Source: Alteripontixanthobacter muriae
GTDB taxonomy: Bacteria > Pseudomonadota > Alphaproteobacteria > Sphingomonadales > Sphingomonadaceae
Direction: 5' to 3'
NCBI RefSeq assembly: GCF_013336795.1
Contig: NZ_JAAFZT010000003.1
Location: 62,001 to 126,000 of the forward strand
DNA length: 64,000 nucleotides
The position numbers were made by a program, and so were the translations under genes. The notes beneath the pieces are model-generated. The model had not been told where the DNA came from, ran no database searches, and worked only from the letters and a program-made list of their open reading frames with translations. Every line of letters starts with the position of its first letter. The stretch's first letter is position 1. This document shows positions 27,834-38,624 of the stretch, one piece after another.

Positions 27834-29261
27834 TTACGCCGGTCCGTCGTGGGCGAGCCGGGCGTGAATACGCGCCAGGCTTTCTGCGCGCCCCAACAGG
27901 ATCAGCACATCGAAAATTCCGGGCGAGGTGGTCGTGCCCGTCAACGCTGCTCGCAAAGGCTGCGCCAGCTTGCCGAGGCCCAGTTCGAGTTCCTCCGCCA
28001 TCTCCTTCAGACTGGCTTCCAGGGCAGGAATTGTCCAGTCATTTTCCCCTTCCAGACGGGCATGAACCGCGGCGAGCCGCTGCTTGCCAGTCTCGTCAAG
28101 CAGCTTTTCCGCCTTGTCCGTAAGATCGAATGGTAGCTTCTTGAACAGGAATTCCGCACCTTCCGCCAATTCGTCGAGGTCCTTGGCCCGCGTCTTAAGC
28201 TCCGGCATCGCGCGTTGCAGCAGATCCTTGTCCACTGGCAGGCCGATCCGCGGAGCGACGAGCTTGGCGAGACGCTGATCGTCGGCCTCCCGGATATAGT
28301 GACCGTTCAGGTTCATCAATTTCTTGAGGTCGAACCTCGATGGGCTTTTCCCCACGCCATCAAGGCTGAAAAGCGCGATCGCCTCATCCCGGCCAATCTC
28401 TTCCCGGTCGCCATGTGCCCAGCCGAGGCGGAGCAGGTAGTTCACCAGAGCCTCGGGCAATATGCCCAGTTCATCGCGGTAGCTATCGACACCTACTGCG
28501 CCATGCCTTTTCGAGAGCTTTGCGCCATCGGCTCCGTGGATCAGCGGTACATGGGCATAGACGGGATCGGGCCAGCCTCCCTCAATCCGGTCCATCGCGC
28601 GAATGATCGGCAACTGACGGAAAGCGTTGTTGAGGTGATCGTCACCGCGAATGATATGGGTGCAACCCATGTCGTGATCGTCGACAACCACAGCCAGCAT
28701 GTACGTCGGCGTTCCATCCGCGCGCAGCAGGATGTAATCGTCGATTTCTGAATTGGCTACGGTCACGCGTCCCTGGACCGCGTCTTCGATGACGGTTTCG
28801 CCAGTGTCCGGCGTCTTCAGGCGAACGGTGTAGGGCTTGCCTTCTTCTTCGGCCTCGGCCGCGCGGTCACGCCAGCGCCCACCATAGCGCAGCGGCTGCT
28901 TCGCGGCCCTCTGCTCGGCTCGCATAACCTCGAGTTCTTCCGCAGTGGCGTAGCACTTGTAGGCATCACCGGACTCCAGAAGCTTGCGTGCCACTTCGGC
29001 ATGGCGATCGGCACGTGCGGTCTGAAACACCGGTTCTTCATCGAAGGTAATGCCAAGCCAATCGAGGCCGTCGAGGATGGCGTCGATAGCTTCCTGAGTC
29101 GACCGCTTGATGTCAGTGTCTTCGATGCGCAGCAGGACCTTGCCGCCATGATGACGCGCGAACAACCAGTTGAAAAGCGCCGTTCGGGCGCCGCCCAGAT
29201 GCAGGAAGCCCGTGGGTGAGGGGGCGAAGCGCGTGACCACCGTACCGCTATTGCTTGCCAT
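27834..29261 (-). CDS. gltX: Glutamate--tRNA ligase
   Basis: 475-aa class I aminoacyl-tRNA synthetase that charges tRNA-Glu. The HIGH-like signature is FAPSPTGFLHLGGARTALF and the KMSKS-like loop is DGAKLSKRHGA. The start is placed at ATG 29261 (MASNSGTVVTRF), which gives the usual short N-terminus; the open frame extends 35 residues further upstream without homology. Divergent from comEC with only 45 bp between the starts. Confidence 0.96.
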   Translation of the reverse strand: MASNSGTVVTRFAPSPTGFLHLGGARTALFNWLFARHHGGKVLLRIEDTDIKRSTQEAIDAILDGLDWLGITFDEEPVFQTARADRHAEVARKLLESGDAYKCYATAEELEVMRAEQRAAKQPLRYGGRWRDRAAEAEEEGKPYTVRLKTPDTGETVIEDAVQGRVTVANSEIDDYILLRADGTPTYMLAVVVDDHDMGCTHIIRGDDHLNNAFRQLPIIRAMDRIEGGWPDPVYAHVPLIHGADGAKLSKRHGAVGVDSYRDELGILPEALVNYLLRLGWAHGDREEIGRDEAIALFSLDGVGKSPSRFDLKKLMNLNGHYIREADDQRLAKLVAPRIGLPVDKDLLQRAMPELKTRAKDLDELAEGAEFLFKKLPFDLTDKAEKLLDETGKQRLAAVHARLEGENDWTIPALEASLKEMAEELELGLGKLAQPLRAALTGTTTSPGIFDVLILLGRAESLARIHARLAHDGPA

Positions 29262-29306
29262 AGAAACCCAATCCCCTATCCCGTCTGCGCATGAGGACCT
29301 TCTTCC

Positions 29307-31468
29307 GTGTCTGAGATACCGCTCGGCGACAGGTCCGGCGAAGGCGATGTTGCATTGCAGCGTCAATGGCTGAACGCTCGCCCGTTGTCCAGCATGGCAG
29401 ACAGGGCGGACAGGTTTCTCGCGACTGCCGGCTTTGATCGCGCACCCTGGCTAGCCGTCAGTCTGGCGGCAGGCATCGCGGCCTGGTTCGCGCTGCCATC
29501 AGCCCCGTACTGGATCGTCGCGATCTTGGTTGCCGCAGCCTTGGCAACGGGCGCGCTGCGGGCGCTGCGTCTCCGCGATGATATGCAGGACCTTCTGGTC
29601 GCTGTAGCGGCAATGGCGATCATGTTTGCTGCAGGGGTCGGCGTGGTCTGGACCCGTTCGGAGATCGTGGGAGCGCCGGCAGTCGCCTATCCCATGGTGC
29701 AACCGATCACGGCAAGAGTGCTCGACCGCGAAGAACAGCCGGCGCGCGATCGCATCCGGCTCACGCTGGCGATGCGTGACGGGTTGGGTATGCCCCGCAA
29801 GGTCCGTGTCAATATCACTCCGGAACAGGATGCAGAGGGCATCGACAAGGGTGCAGTCATCGCCATGCGGACGCGCTTGTTGCCGCCGGCATCGCCGATG
29901 TTGCCGGGCGCGTATGATTTTGCGCGGGACGCCTGGTTTTCGGGTCTGGCAGCGACGGGGTCGGTCATCGGGCCGATCCGCATCCTGGAACCGGCCGTTC
30001 CTGATGTATCGTCCCTTGCAGCTCTGCGTGAGAAACTGTCCGCACATGTGCGGCGCAAGGTCGATGGAGGTGCGGGGACGATCGCCGCTGCCTTCGCCAG
30101 TGGAGATCGCGGCGCAATCTCCGACGCCAAAGCTGAAGCCTTGCGCGATAGCGGCCTCACTCATCTTCTCTCGATCAGTGGCTTGCATGTGAGTGCCGTC
30201 GTTGCCGCGGCCTATTTTCTTGCGCTGCGTATATTGGCGCTTTGGCAAGGCCTGGCGCTCAGGATCAGGTTGCCGATCGCTGCAGCCCTGCTGGCTGCGA
30301 GCGCGGGCATTTTCTACACCCTGCTGACGGGGGCGGAGGTGCCGACCGTGCGCAGTTGCATAGGAGCAGTCCTCGTTTTGGGCGCCCTGATGCTGGGACG
30401 GCAGGCCTTGTCGATGCGGATGGTGGCCGTGGCGGCAATAGCGATCCTGCTCATCTGGCCGGAGAGCGTAGTCGGGCCGAGCTATCAGATGAGCTTCGCC
30501 GCAGTGGTGGCGATAGTCGCGTTACATGATAGCAACCTAGTCAAAGCCTTTGGGAAGCGGAACCAGGAAAACGGAATCAGGCGCATCGGGCGTAATTTGC
30601 TGCTTCTGTTCCTTACCGGGCTGGTGATCGAACTGGCACTGATGCCCATCGTTCTAAATCATTTTCACCGCGCCGGGATCTATGGCGCGGTGGCCAATCT
30701 GGTCGCCATCCCCCTGGTGACGATGATTTCCATGCCCCTGATCGCACTCGCACTCGCACTGGATCTCTTTGATCTGGGGGCACCAGCGTGGTGGCTGGTC
30801 GGAGGATCGCTGGACGCGCTGTTGGCGATCGCTCACTTTACCGCAGCCCGGCCGGGATCCGTCACCTTGGTCCCGAGCACTGGCTCAGGCGCAGTGATCA
30901 ACTTCGCTGCAGGAATGCTTTGGCTGGCGTTGTGGCAGGGTCGCATCCGCTTCTGGGGCTGTTGCCCGCTGCACTGTCAGGTTTCTGGCTCTTGTCAGCC
31001 TCCAGTCCGGACCTGCTGGTCTCGAGCGACGGGCGGCAGGTGGCGATAATCGACGGTGAAAAGCGCTTGTATTCACTGCGGAGTTCCGGCGGCAGCTATG
31101 CCGGTGACAATCTGCAGCAAACCGCGGGAACATCGGCCGGGGTGCTGCCGCTGGAAGATCACAAGGGAAGCGCATGCAATGCGAACTTCTGTTCGACCAT
31201 CATCGATCTTCAGGGTGCGAGCTATGGGCTGCTGATCGCCAGGAATGCCGATGCACTTCCCGATGACGTTCTCAGACGGTCCTGCGCCACGGCAGACATC
31301 GTGGTTTCAGAAAGAGTTCTCGGCCCTTCCTGCAATCCACGCTGGCTGAAGCTTGACCGTTACAAGCTCAACGCGACTGGCGGGCTATCCATCTATCTGG
31401 ACGAAAAAAAATTATTTCGGTCGCGCAGGGGCAGGGCAATCATGGCTGGTGGCGGGGCACCTGAATGA
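29307..31468 (+). pseudogene. comEC: comEC/Rec2-family competence protein, frameshifted near position 30957
   Basis: Inner-membrane channel family that imports single-stranded DNA. Frame 1 (29307-31049) encodes an N-terminal membrane region, a beta-rich domain and the ComEC core, with SISGLHVSAVVAAAYFLA and the helices after it. At the G run 30955-30958 it becomes nonsense (CCPLHCQVSG). The next frame continues the expected C-terminal part (GLLPAALSGFWLLSASSPD, LLVSSDGRQVAIIDG) to TGA 31466-31468. One added G restores a 720-aa protein. Read as is, a 580-aa product lacking about 150 residues would form. GTG 29307 has GAGGA upstream; ATG 29394 is an alternative start. Confidence 0.82.
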
Positions 31469-31487
31469 TGGGCTACCCCGCCGCTGA

Positions 31488-32174
31488 TCAATGATAACGC
31501 CGCAGCAGACCTGCAAGCTTTCCCTGAACCTGCACCTGCGCCGAACTGTAGGTCTGCGGCTCATAGGCGGCATTGGCCGGATCAAGGCAGATCATGCCGC
31601 CATCGCGGCGCAGATACTTTAGCGTAGCTTCCTCATCATTGACGAGCGCGACTACGATCTCGCCATCGCGGGCTGTGTCGGTCCGACGCACAAGCGCAAA
31701 GTCGCCATCGAAGATTCCGGCCTCGATCATGGAGTCGCCGGATACCTCCAGGGCGTAATGCTCACCCGGCCCGAGGAGGGCCGCAGGAACCGGCAAGGAT
31801 GTCTGACCCTCAAGCGCTTCGATAGGGGCGCCTGCCGCGATCCGACCATGCAAGGGTATGTTGATGACATCGTTGGCTGCCTGCGGAACCGTGACTGTAC
31901 TGGACGCGAGAGGCGCGGCATCATTGGCCGCAATGCGAGGCCGTGTACCCGTGGCCACATCATCAGGCTGGCGGATGATTTCCAGAGCGCGCGCACGGTT
32001 GGGCAAACGGCGAATGAAGCCGCGTTCTTCCAGAGCGGAAATCAGGCGATGAACGCCGGACTTGCTCTTGAGATCGAGCGCGTCTTTCATCTCTTCGAAC
32101 GAAGGTGAGATGCCCGTTTCCTCAAGGCGGCTCTGGATGAACTGAATCAACTCGTGCTGTTTCGCAGTCAGCAT
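31488..32174 (-). CDS. lexA: LexA repressor
   Basis: 228-aa SOS repressor and self-cleaving protease. N-terminal winged helix (residues 1-65, with [18 protein letters not shown]), a linker longer than in E. coli, and a C-terminal S24 peptidase domain. The cleavage bond is Ala114-Gly115 in RIAAGAP; the catalytic pair is Ser148 (SGDSM) and Lys186 (ATLKYL). Its own SOS box lies 49-63 bp upstream, indicating autoregulation. Convergent with comEC. Confidence 0.97.
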   Translation of the reverse strand: MLTAKQHELIQFIQSRLEETGISPSFEEMKDALDLKSKSGVHRLISALEERGFIRRLPNRARALEIIRQPDDVATGTRPRIAANDAAPLASSTVTVPQAANDVINIPLHGRIAAGAPIEALEGQTSLPVPAALLGPGEHYALEVSGDSMIEAGIFDGDFALVRRTDTARDGEIVVALVNDEEATLKYLRRDGGMICLDPANAAYEPQTYSSAQVQVQGKLAGLLRRYH

Positions 32175-32222
32175 GGTGCTTGCTCCTTGTCCGCCCGATT
32201 TGCTTTCAGCAGACGATAGCGT

Positions 32223-32237
32223 GAACGAATAAGGAAC
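32223..32237 (-). promoter_or_regulatory. SOS box upstream of lexA
   Basis: On the minus strand the sequence reads GTTCCTTATTCGTTC, a perfect match to the alphaproteobacterial LexA operator GTTC-N7-GTTC. It is centred about 56 bp upstream of the lexA start codon, in the lexA-moeA interval. LexA autorepression is the family norm. Confidence 0.88.
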
Positions 32238-32261
32238 AATTTAGCAACCAATCTGGTGAAG

Positions 32262-33449
32262 TCAAGCAATTGCGCCGTTCTTGACAGGATAGAACGGCAC
32301 CCTCGCCCCTGCTTCCAATTCTTCGCATCCTTCGGGCCGTTCGATTAGCCCATCTGCCTGGGACAGGCTCAGCAATGCGCTGCTATCCTGCTCTGTCAGA
32401 GGTTCGACCCTATCCGCATTGAGCCGCGCCCTGATGAATTCGCGTCTGCTACCGGTCGCCGGCAGACCGCTGGCGGTTTCCAGCATAACGGCGCGGGGCA
32501 GGGGCGATGCCGAGCCGAGCATCGCGCGGATGACGGGCAGGGCGAAAAGGAATGCGGTCACGAAGCTGGAGACCGGGTTTCCCGGCAATCCGATGATCAC
32601 GCATTCGTCCCTCGTAGCGGCCATCAGCGGCTTTCCCGGCTTGATGGCAACCCGCCAGAACTCCGTGGTCGCGCCCCAGGCCTGCAGCGCCGGGCCGATC
32701 AGATCGTAATCGCCCACGGAAGCGCCACCGCTCGTCACCAGCAGATCGCATCCGTCTGCCTCGTCCAGCGCTTGGGAGAGGCTGCCAAGGTCGTCGCGTA
32801 CCGGTCCGATGCGGCGGATCTCACAGGGATACTGTGCAAACAGTGCGGCCAACATCAGCCCGTTGCTCGATGGAATTTGATGCGGGCCGCAGCTCTCGGG
32901 ATCGGAGGAAAGCTCGTTGCCGGATTCGAGGATCGCGATGACCGGCGGGCGGCGAACCGGAAGCCGGGAATGTCCCGCCATAGCCGCCAGTGCAATCGCA
33001 GCCGGTGTGATCGCCACGCCGGCACGAAGCACGACGTCCCCAGCCGCGAAGTCGAAACCAGCGACCCTTACGTGACGCCCTTGCGCCGGCGCGTCCCGCA
33101 GAACGGAAAGATTCTCTCCGTTGAGTTCAGCGTCCTCCTTGATCAGGATCCTGTCCGGACCCTTCGGAAGTGCCGCACCCGTCGAGATCCTGATTGCCTC
33201 ACCACGAGCGAGAGTACCTGCAAACGGAGCGCCTGCCCTGCTGGCACCAACGACCTCCCAAGGCCCGCTGCCCTGAATGGCAAAACCGTCCATTGCCGAA
33301 ATGTCGATCGCAGGTTGTGACCGCCGTGCAAGTATATCGGCTGCAAGGTAGTGGCCCAAACATTCGAAAATGGGCTTTTCGCTAGCAGGCAGAGGAGCGA
33401 CGAGATCCAGCAGCCGCGACTGCGCGTCCTGCAACGGGAGCAGGGTCAT
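32262..33449 (-). CDS. moeA: Molybdopterin molybdenumtransferase
   Basis: 395-aa MoeA/gephyrin-E family enzyme that inserts molybdate into adenylylated molybdopterin. Landmarks: [10 protein letters not shown] near the N-terminus, [13 protein letters not shown], and [20 protein letters not shown] ending in PGNPVSS. ATG 33449 overlaps the moaC stop by 4 bp; a TTG at 33461 would extend it by four residues. Last gene of the trp-moa run before lexA. Confidence 0.95.
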   Translation of the reverse strand: MTLLPLQDAQSRLLDLVAPLPASEKPIFECLGHYLAADILARRSQPAIDISAMDGFAIQGSGPWEVVGASRAGAPFAGTLARGEAIRISTGAALPKGPDRILIKEDAELNGENLSVLRDAPAQGRHVRVAGFDFAAGDVVLRAGVAITPAAIALAAMAGHSRLPVRRPPVIAILESGNELSSDPESCGPHQIPSSNGLMLAALFAQYPCEIRRIGPVRDDLGSLSQALDEADGCDLLVTSGGASVGDYDLIGPALQAWGATTEFWRVAIKPGKPLMAATRDECVIIGLPGNPVSSFVTAFLFALPVIRAMLGSASPLPRAVMLETASGLPATGSRREFIRARLNADRVEPLTEQDSSALLSLSQADGLIERPEGCEELEAGARVPFYPVKNGAIA

Positions 33450-33916
33450 CCTGCTTTCCAATCGCCAGACTTGCCGCCCGACTTTTCAAGGAGCCGGATG
33501 TTCTGAATGACCATGCTCTTATCAAGCGCTTTGCCCATGTCGTAGATTGTCAACAAGGCTACGGAAGCTGCTGTAATCGCTTCCATTTCGACACCGGTCT
33601 TTCCGATGAGACTCGCCGTTGCGACCACTTGGATTGATGATTCCTGCTGGGAGAATTCCACTTCCACCGACGACAGTGCCAAGGGGTGACAAAGCGGGAT
33701 CAATTCCGAGGTCTTCTTCGCCGCCATGATCCCGGCTATCCGCGCCGTTCCCAAGACATCGCCCTTCGGTGCGTTGCCTTGCCTGATCGCGCTCGCTGCT
33801 TCTGCATTCATGTGAATTTCACCACAAGCCCGCGCAGAACGACGGGTGTCCGGCTTGCAAGCCACATCGACCATCCGCGCTTCGCCGGCCTCGTTGATAT
33901 GGGTCAGCTTAGTCAT
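33446..33916 (-). CDS. moaC: Cyclic pyranopterin monophosphate synthase
   Basis: 156-aa MoaC, which converts the MoaA product to cyclic pyranopterin monophosphate in molybdenum-cofactor synthesis. Signature segments: [49 protein letters not shown] and a C-terminal [10 protein letters not shown] with the conserved lysine. Overlaps trpC and moeA by 4 bp on each side. The trpC-moaC-moeA order is common in alphaproteobacteria. Confidence 0.97.
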   Translation of the reverse strand: MTKLTHINEAGEARMVDVACKPDTRRSARACGEIHMNAEAASAIRQGNAPKGDVLGTARIAGIMAAKKTSELIPLCHPLALSSVEVEFSQQESSIQVVATASLIGKTGVEMEAITAASVALLTIYDMGKALDKSMVIQNIRLLEKSGGKSGDWKAG

Positions 33917-34701
33917 CGCAAATGCAGCAGACTGCGCGTCGCTTTCTCGACATCGTCATGACGCATCAAACTTTCCCCGACGAGAAAAGAACGGATGCCA
34001 GCGTCGGCGAGCCGAGCAATATCGACGCTGTTGGTAATCCCGCTCTCGGCGATGACAAGGCTGCCGTTCGGTACAAGCGGGGCCAGCTTCAACGTCGTGG
34101 CAAGATCTGTCTGGAAGGTCTTGAGATTGCGATTATTGATACCGATCAAACGACTCCGCAATCGTGTGGCGCGCTCCAGTTCCGCTTCGTCATGGACCTC
34201 GATCAGAACGTCCATGGCAAGGTCGATCGCGGCTTGCTCGATGTCGACCATCTGCTGATCGTTCAATGCGGCGACGATCAGCAGAACAGCATCCGCACCC
34301 ATCGCGCGGGCTTCCAGAACCTGCCACGGATCGATCATGAAATCCTTTCGCAGGACCGGAAGCGTGCAGGCATTCCGCGCCGCGACAAGGAAGTCACGGT
34401 GACCCTGAAAATACTTCTCGTCTGTCAGAACGGAAAGACAGGCCGCACCTCCCGCCTGATATGCACGGGCGTGATCGGCGGGTGCAAAATCCTCGCGGAT
34501 CAATCCCTTCGATGGAGAAGCTTTCTTGATTTCGGCAATCAGGCCCAGGCGAGTCCTTGAGGCGCTCTGCAAGGCGTTCTCGAAGCCGCGCGGGGGACTC
34601 TGCAGAGCAATCTGGCGTAGCAGTTCCGCTTCCGAAATGCGCTGCTTCGCTTCGCGCACCTCGCCTTCCTTGGTGGCGCAGATCTCTTGCAGTTTGTTCA
34701 T
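33913..34701 (-). CDS. trpC: Indole-3-glycerol-phosphate synthase
   Basis: 262-aa TIM-barrel enzyme that closes the indole ring in tryptophan synthesis. Conserved: [45 protein letters not shown] and VIAESGI. Not fused to phosphoribosylanthranilate isomerase. ATG 34701 overlaps the trpD stop by ATGA; the six upstream codons in the same frame are not needed. Confidence 0.97.
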   Translation of the reverse strand: MNKLQEICATKEGEVREAKQRISEAELLRQIALQSPPRGFENALQSASRTRLGLIAEIKKASPSKGLIREDFAPADHARAYQAGGAACLSVLTDEKYFQGHRDFLVAARNACTLPVLRKDFMIDPWQVLEARAMGADAVLLIVAALNDQQMVDIEQAAIDLAMDVLIEVHDEAELERATRLRSRLIGINNRNLKTFQTDLATTLKLAPLVPNGSLVIAESGITNSVDIARLADAGIRSFLVGESLMRHDDVEKATRSLLHLR

Positions 34702-35690
34702 CGGGCGAGGGCGATCCATTGCGTGAGTTTAGCCAGCGCCGCACCGCTGTCGAGCGCTTCGGCAGCCACCGCCGCGCAATCTGCATAATTGTCACCCCGG
34801 CCGGCAACCATGAGCGCGGCCGAGGCATTCAGCAGGACCGCATCGCGGTAAGCACCGCCTGCACCTTCCAGCAAGGCTTTGAGCGCGCGTGCATTAAAGG
34901 CGGCGTCCTCACCGCGGATTGCCTCCATCGGAGCTGTGGGTAGCCCCGCATCGCCAGGATGTGCCCGCTGCATGATGAAGCTGTCGCCGCGCACTTCGGC
35001 AACTTCGCTGCCGCCGGCCAGGGATAGTTCGTCCAAGCCTTCGTCGCCGGAGACGATCTTCGAGTAATCGGTGCCGAGCCTCGCCATGGCACCGGCGTAA
35101 ATCGGCACATAGGCAGGCCTTGCAATGCCGATCAGCTGGTTTCGAACGCGCGCCGGGTTCGAGAGCGGTCCCATCAGGTTGAAGATGGTGCGCCGGCCCA
35201 GGCGCTGCCTGATCGGTTGAATTCGCCGCATGGCCGGGTGGTGATTGGCCGCGAACAGGAAGCAGATACCGATCTCGTTCAGCGTCCGCTCCGCCGTGCG
35301 CCCTGCGGCATCCATGTCGAGCCCGATCTGTTCGAGAGTGTCAGCCGCGCCAGCCTTCGACGAGGCAGCGCGATTGCCATGCTTGGCAACCGGCACACCG
35401 CATGCTGCCACGACAAGGCTGACTGCGGTGGATACGTTTAACGTATGGTGCCCGTCGCCGCCGGTCCCGCAGACATCGATGGCGTTCTCGGGGGCGTCGA
35501 TCGGCAACAGCCTGGCCCGCAAAGCGCGGGCAGCCCCTGCGATTTCGGCCGAAGTCTCTCCACGATCGGAGAGGTCGGTCAGGAAGCTTGCGATGGCTTC
35601 GTCCGAAATTGCCCCGTCGAGGATCGCACCGAAGACCTGCTCGGCCTGTATCTCGTCCAGCGGCAGAGCAGCGGAGGGAAGGCGCTTCAA
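34698..35690 (-). CDS. trpD: Anthranilate phosphoribosyltransferase
   Basis: 330 aa; transfers phosphoribosyl to anthranilate. The PRPP-binding signature [17 protein letters not shown] is intact, as are [19 protein letters not shown] and the GPLSNPA region. It starts on TTG 35690, overlapping the trpG stop as TTGA; GGAGGA about six bases upstream supports this unusual start. Not fused to TrpG. Confidence 0.96.
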   Translation of the reverse strand: MKRLPSAALPLDEIQAEQVFGAILDGAISDEAIASFLTDLSDRGETSAEIAGAARALRARLLPIDAPENAIDVCGTGGDGHHTLNVSTAVSLVVAACGVPVAKHGNRAASSKAGAADTLEQIGLDMDAAGRTAERTLNEIGICFLFAANHHPAMRRIQPIRQRLGRRTIFNLMGPLSNPARVRNQLIGIARPAYVPIYAGAMARLGTDYSKIVSGDEGLDELSLAGGSEVAEVRGDSFIMQRAHPGDAGLPTAPMEAIRGEDAAFNARALKALLEGAGGAYRDAVLLNASAALMVAGRGDNYADCAAVAAEALDSGAALAKLTQWIALAR

Positions 35691-36271
35691 GGCAGTTCCT
35701 CCGGCTCGATACCGCAGATGCGGAGAAAATTGGCCAGAAGAGCATGACCATGATCGGTCGCTATGCTTTCAGGGTGGAACTGCACGCCATGAATGGGAAG
35801 GGTTTCATGCCGCAGCCCCATGACCAGCGCATCGTCAGCCGTCGCGTTGATCGTGAGGCTTCCCGGCAGATCGCGGACGACGAGGCTGTGATACCGTGTC
35901 GCCGTAAAAGGCGCCGGAAGCCCGGCGAATACTCCGCTGCCATCATGTTCGACGGAGGACGTCTTGCCATGCATCAGCCCGCCGCGCTCGACCTTCCCGC
36001 CAAAATGCTGGCCAATCGCCTGATGGCCCAGGCAGACGCCCAGAAGCGGACGTTCGGCATAGGCGCATGCAGCCACCAGATCGAGGCTGATGCCGGCGTC
36101 ATCCGGCGTGCAGGGGCCGGGGGAGATGAGGATTCCCTTTGCATCGCTGGCGATGGCTTCGGATGCGGTAATTGCATCATTTCGCTCCACCCGCACCTCT
36201 GCGCCAAGTTCCATGAGATAATGGACCAGGTTGAAGGTAAAGCTGTCGTAATTGTCGATGACGAGTATCAC
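35687..36271 (-). CDS. trpG: Anthranilate synthase component II (glutamine amidotransferase)
   Basis: 194-aa class I glutamine amidotransferase that supplies ammonia to TrpE. Catalytic cysteine in LLGVCLGHQAIGQHFG, and the histidine-glutamate pair in GVQFHPES near the C-terminus. Starts on GTG 36271 inside the stop of the upstream lipoprotein gene (GTGA). The same sequence type can serve PabA; its place in the trp run favours TrpG, though a dual role is possible. Confidence 0.95.
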   Translation of the reverse strand: MILVIDNYDSFTFNLVHYLMELGAEVRVERNDAITASEAIASDAKGILISPGPCTPDDAGISLDLVAACAYAERPLLGVCLGHQAIGQHFGGKVERGGLMHGKTSSVEHDGSGVFAGLPAPFTATRYHSLVVRDLPGSLTINATADDALVMGLRHETLPIHGVQFHPESIATDHGHALLANFLRICGIEPEELP

Positions 36272-37116
36272 GGCGTGGCCTTTGCCCGTTTTGTGACAAC
36301 GATCAAGGGGCCGAGCGGAGCAAGACCGTCCATGCGTCCGGCAGCAGGATCCCACAATGCGGAAACGCTGCCGTCCAGGTAAAGTGCATTCTGCACCTTG
36401 AGCCCGTCACGGTAATAGCGCGCGAGCTTGCCGAAACTTAGCGGCGCGCGCGACATCACGAAATGTGCCCGTCCTTCGGCATCCACCCCGACCGCGTTGC
36501 GAATGTGTCGGGAAGGACCATCTTGCGAAATTTCGGGATGCAGTTCGCCGCCGACTACCAGCATCGGACCGGATTGCGTGCCGAAATCCGGACGATCGCT
36601 TACATTGCTGTAGAAATCATCGGCAGTCCGGACGCTCCACTTGCCGTCGCTGCCGTAGAATACACCGTTAGGGAGGAGGTGGAAATTGCCGCCACCCTGC
36701 GCCCGGTTGAGTTCGACCAATCGTTCGGAACTTTCAACGTAATAGCCGATGGGCTGGCCTTCTTCGTCGAACATGCCGCCGTTGAATGCGAACGCTACAT
36801 CATCGCTACCCCCGAGCGCCTTCTCCAGCGCTGCAAAGCTGCGGTAAGGCTTGATTCCGTTGTCGCTTTCGGCGCCTAGAACCATCTCGACACGATGATC
36901 GGCAGGATCGGCGATGCAGTGAACCAGCGCGATGTCCTCGAACGTAGCATCCTTGCAGTCCGCGCTTTCATTCACGTCCGCTGCTGCCGCGACGGGAGTG
37001 GGCTCCTCTGCTACGCCGCTGCCGATCTCGGTCCGCAATACGGGCTGCCCTTCAGGAGCAGCGTCGCAGGCGGTCAGCACCAGCAGACAGGTGCAGGCTA
37101 CGAGCGACCGTTTCAC
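36268..37116 (-). CDS. Phosphodiester glycosidase-family lipoprotein inside the trp operon
   Basis: 282 aa with a lipoprotein signal peptide (KRSLVACTCLLVLTAC, lipobox cysteine at residue 17). The mature part matches the NAGPA/DUF2233 family: FAFNGGMFDEEGQPIGYYV, GVFYGSDGKW, QSGPMLVVGG, RNAVGVDAEG and ALYLDGSVSALW. Homologues cleave GlcNAc phosphodiesters or act on envelope glycans; the substrate here is unknown. It overlaps trpE and trpG by 4 bp on each side, so it is translated as part of the trp run despite having no known role in tryptophan synthesis. Confidence 0.86.
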   Translation of the reverse strand: MKRSLVACTCLLVLTACDAAPEGQPVLRTEIGSGVAEEPTPVAAAADVNESADCKDATFEDIALVHCIADPADHRVEMVLGAESDNGIKPYRSFAALEKALGGSDDVAFAFNGGMFDEEGQPIGYYVESSERLVELNRAQGGGNFHLLPNGVFYGSDGKWSVRTADDFYSNVSDRPDFGTQSGPMLVVGGELHPEISQDGPSRHIRNAVGVDAEGRAHFVMSRAPLSFGKLARYYRDGLKVQNALYLDGSVSALWDPAAGRMDGLAPLGPLIVVTKRAKATP

Positions 37117-38621
37117 GAAGTTCCCCCGGCCAAACGCGCCGCTTCACGCGCGGCCGCGAACAATGCTCCGGCCTTGGCTTCGCATTCCCGCTGTTCACAG
37201 GCCGCATCGCTGTCGGCGACGATGCCCGCGCCGGCCTGCACATGCATGACTCCGTCCTTCACCACTGCCGTTCGTAAAACGATGCAGCTGTCCACCGACC
37301 CGTCCGGCGCGAAATAGCCGACCCCGCCCGCATAGGGACCGCGCGCTTCCGGCTCCAGTTCGGCAATGATCTGGCACGCCCGCACTTTGGGTGCACCGCT
37401 TACCGTGCCCGCAGGAAATCCGGCGAACAGGGCGTCGATGGCATCGTAGCCCTTGGCAAGCTGCCCGACCACGTTGCTGACGATGTGCATCACATGACTG
37501 TAGCGTTCTATGCCGAAGCTGCTGGTTACGCGCACGCTTCCCCGGGTGGTTACCCGGCCCACATCGTTGCGACCGAGGTCCAGCAGCATCAGATGTTCGG
37601 CCCGTTCCTTGGCATCAGCGAGCAGTTCCTGTTCCGCTGCCTGGTCCAGAGCCTCATCCGCCCCCCGCGGCCGGGTGCCTGCGATCGGCCGTATCGTCAC
37701 TTCGCCATCACGAACCCTGACGAGGATTTCCGGGCTCGACCCGACTACTGCAAAGCCGGGTAGGTCGAGGAAGTAAAGGAACGGCGAGGGGTTCACCCGG
37801 CGAAGCGCACGATATAGATCGAGCGGCGGCAGCGGGAAGGGGCAGGTAAAACGCTGCGCCAGAACCACCTGGAAGACATCGCCCGCTTCGATATAATCTT
37901 TCGCCTTGCAGACCATGCTGGCGTAATCCGTTGCCGCTATCGTGCGCTGCGCGGACATATCCGGCAGTGCCGCCAGTTTCATTCTGGGCGGCTCGGCAGC
38001 GGTGAGCCTTTGCAGCGCATCGTCGATCCGTCCGGCGGCGTCGGTCAGCCGTGCAGCTATCGGCGCAGCGTCCGGCCAGAGCGGCGCAATGCAGAACAGT
38101 TCATCGGTGAGGCCGTCGAAGATGAGGATGAGAGTCGGCCTGACGAACAGCATATCCGGCAGGTCCAGCGGCCCGGCAGGTGCGCGTTCCAGCTTCTCCA
38201 CCAAACCAATTGTCTCATAGCCGAAATAGCCGACAAGGCATGCAAGGGCCGGGGGTAGCCCTTCAGGCACTTCCAGGCGGCATTCGGCTGCAAGCATGCG
38301 CAGGCTGGCCAGCGAATCTTTCTCCGCCGGCTGAAATGCATCCCGTTTCGTGCGCCAGGCGCGGTTTATCTCAGCCTGCTGTCCGGTCGCGCGAAAGACG
38401 AGATCAGGATCGAGACCGAGCAGGCTGTATCGGCCGCGGATCTCCCCGCCTTCGACCGATTCAAGCAGGAAATCGCCGCGACCTTCCTTGATCAGCTTGC
38501 ATGCAGCGCCCACGGGCGTCTGCGTGTCGCAGATAACCCGGCGCCACACCAGCGCTGGCGCGCCCTTGGCAAGCGCATCATGCGCAGCGGCAGCGCCTTC
38601 GATCTCCGGTCCGTGATCCAT
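37113..38621 (-). CDS. trpE: Anthranilate synthase component I
   Basis: 502 aa; converts chorismate plus ammonia to anthranilate. C-terminal chorismate-binding domain with IRPIAGTRPRGADEALD, LMLLDLGRNDVGRVT, FPAGTVSGAPK and YAGGVGYFAPDG. The N-terminal half has the allosteric LLESVEGGEIRGRYSLLG, consistent with tryptophan feedback. Starts 3 bp after the ppiD stop. No leader peptide or attenuator is visible, so transcription probably begins upstream of ppiD. Confidence 0.96.
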   Translation of the reverse strand: MDHGPEIEGAAAAHDALAKGAPALVWRRVICDTQTPVGAACKLIKEGRGDFLLESVEGGEIRGRYSLLGLDPDLVFRATGQQAEINRAWRTKRDAFQPAEKDSLASLRMLAAECRLEVPEGLPPALACLVGYFGYETIGLVEKLERAPAGPLDLPDMLFVRPTLILIFDGLTDELFCIAPLWPDAAPIAARLTDAAGRIDDALQRLTAAEPPRMKLAALPDMSAQRTIAATDYASMVCKAKDYIEAGDVFQVVLAQRFTCPFPLPPLDLYRALRRVNPSPFLYFLDLPGFAVVGSSPEILVRVRDGEVTIRPIAGTRPRGADEALDQAAEQELLADAKERAEHLMLLDLGRNDVGRVTTRGSVRVTSSFGIERYSHVMHIVSNVVGQLAKGYDAIDALFAGFPAGTVSGAPKVRACQIIAELEPEARGPYAGGVGYFAPDGSVDSCIVLRTAVVKDGVMHVQAGAGIVADSDAACEQRECEAKAGALFAAAREAARLAGGTS

Positions 38622-38624
38622 CGA

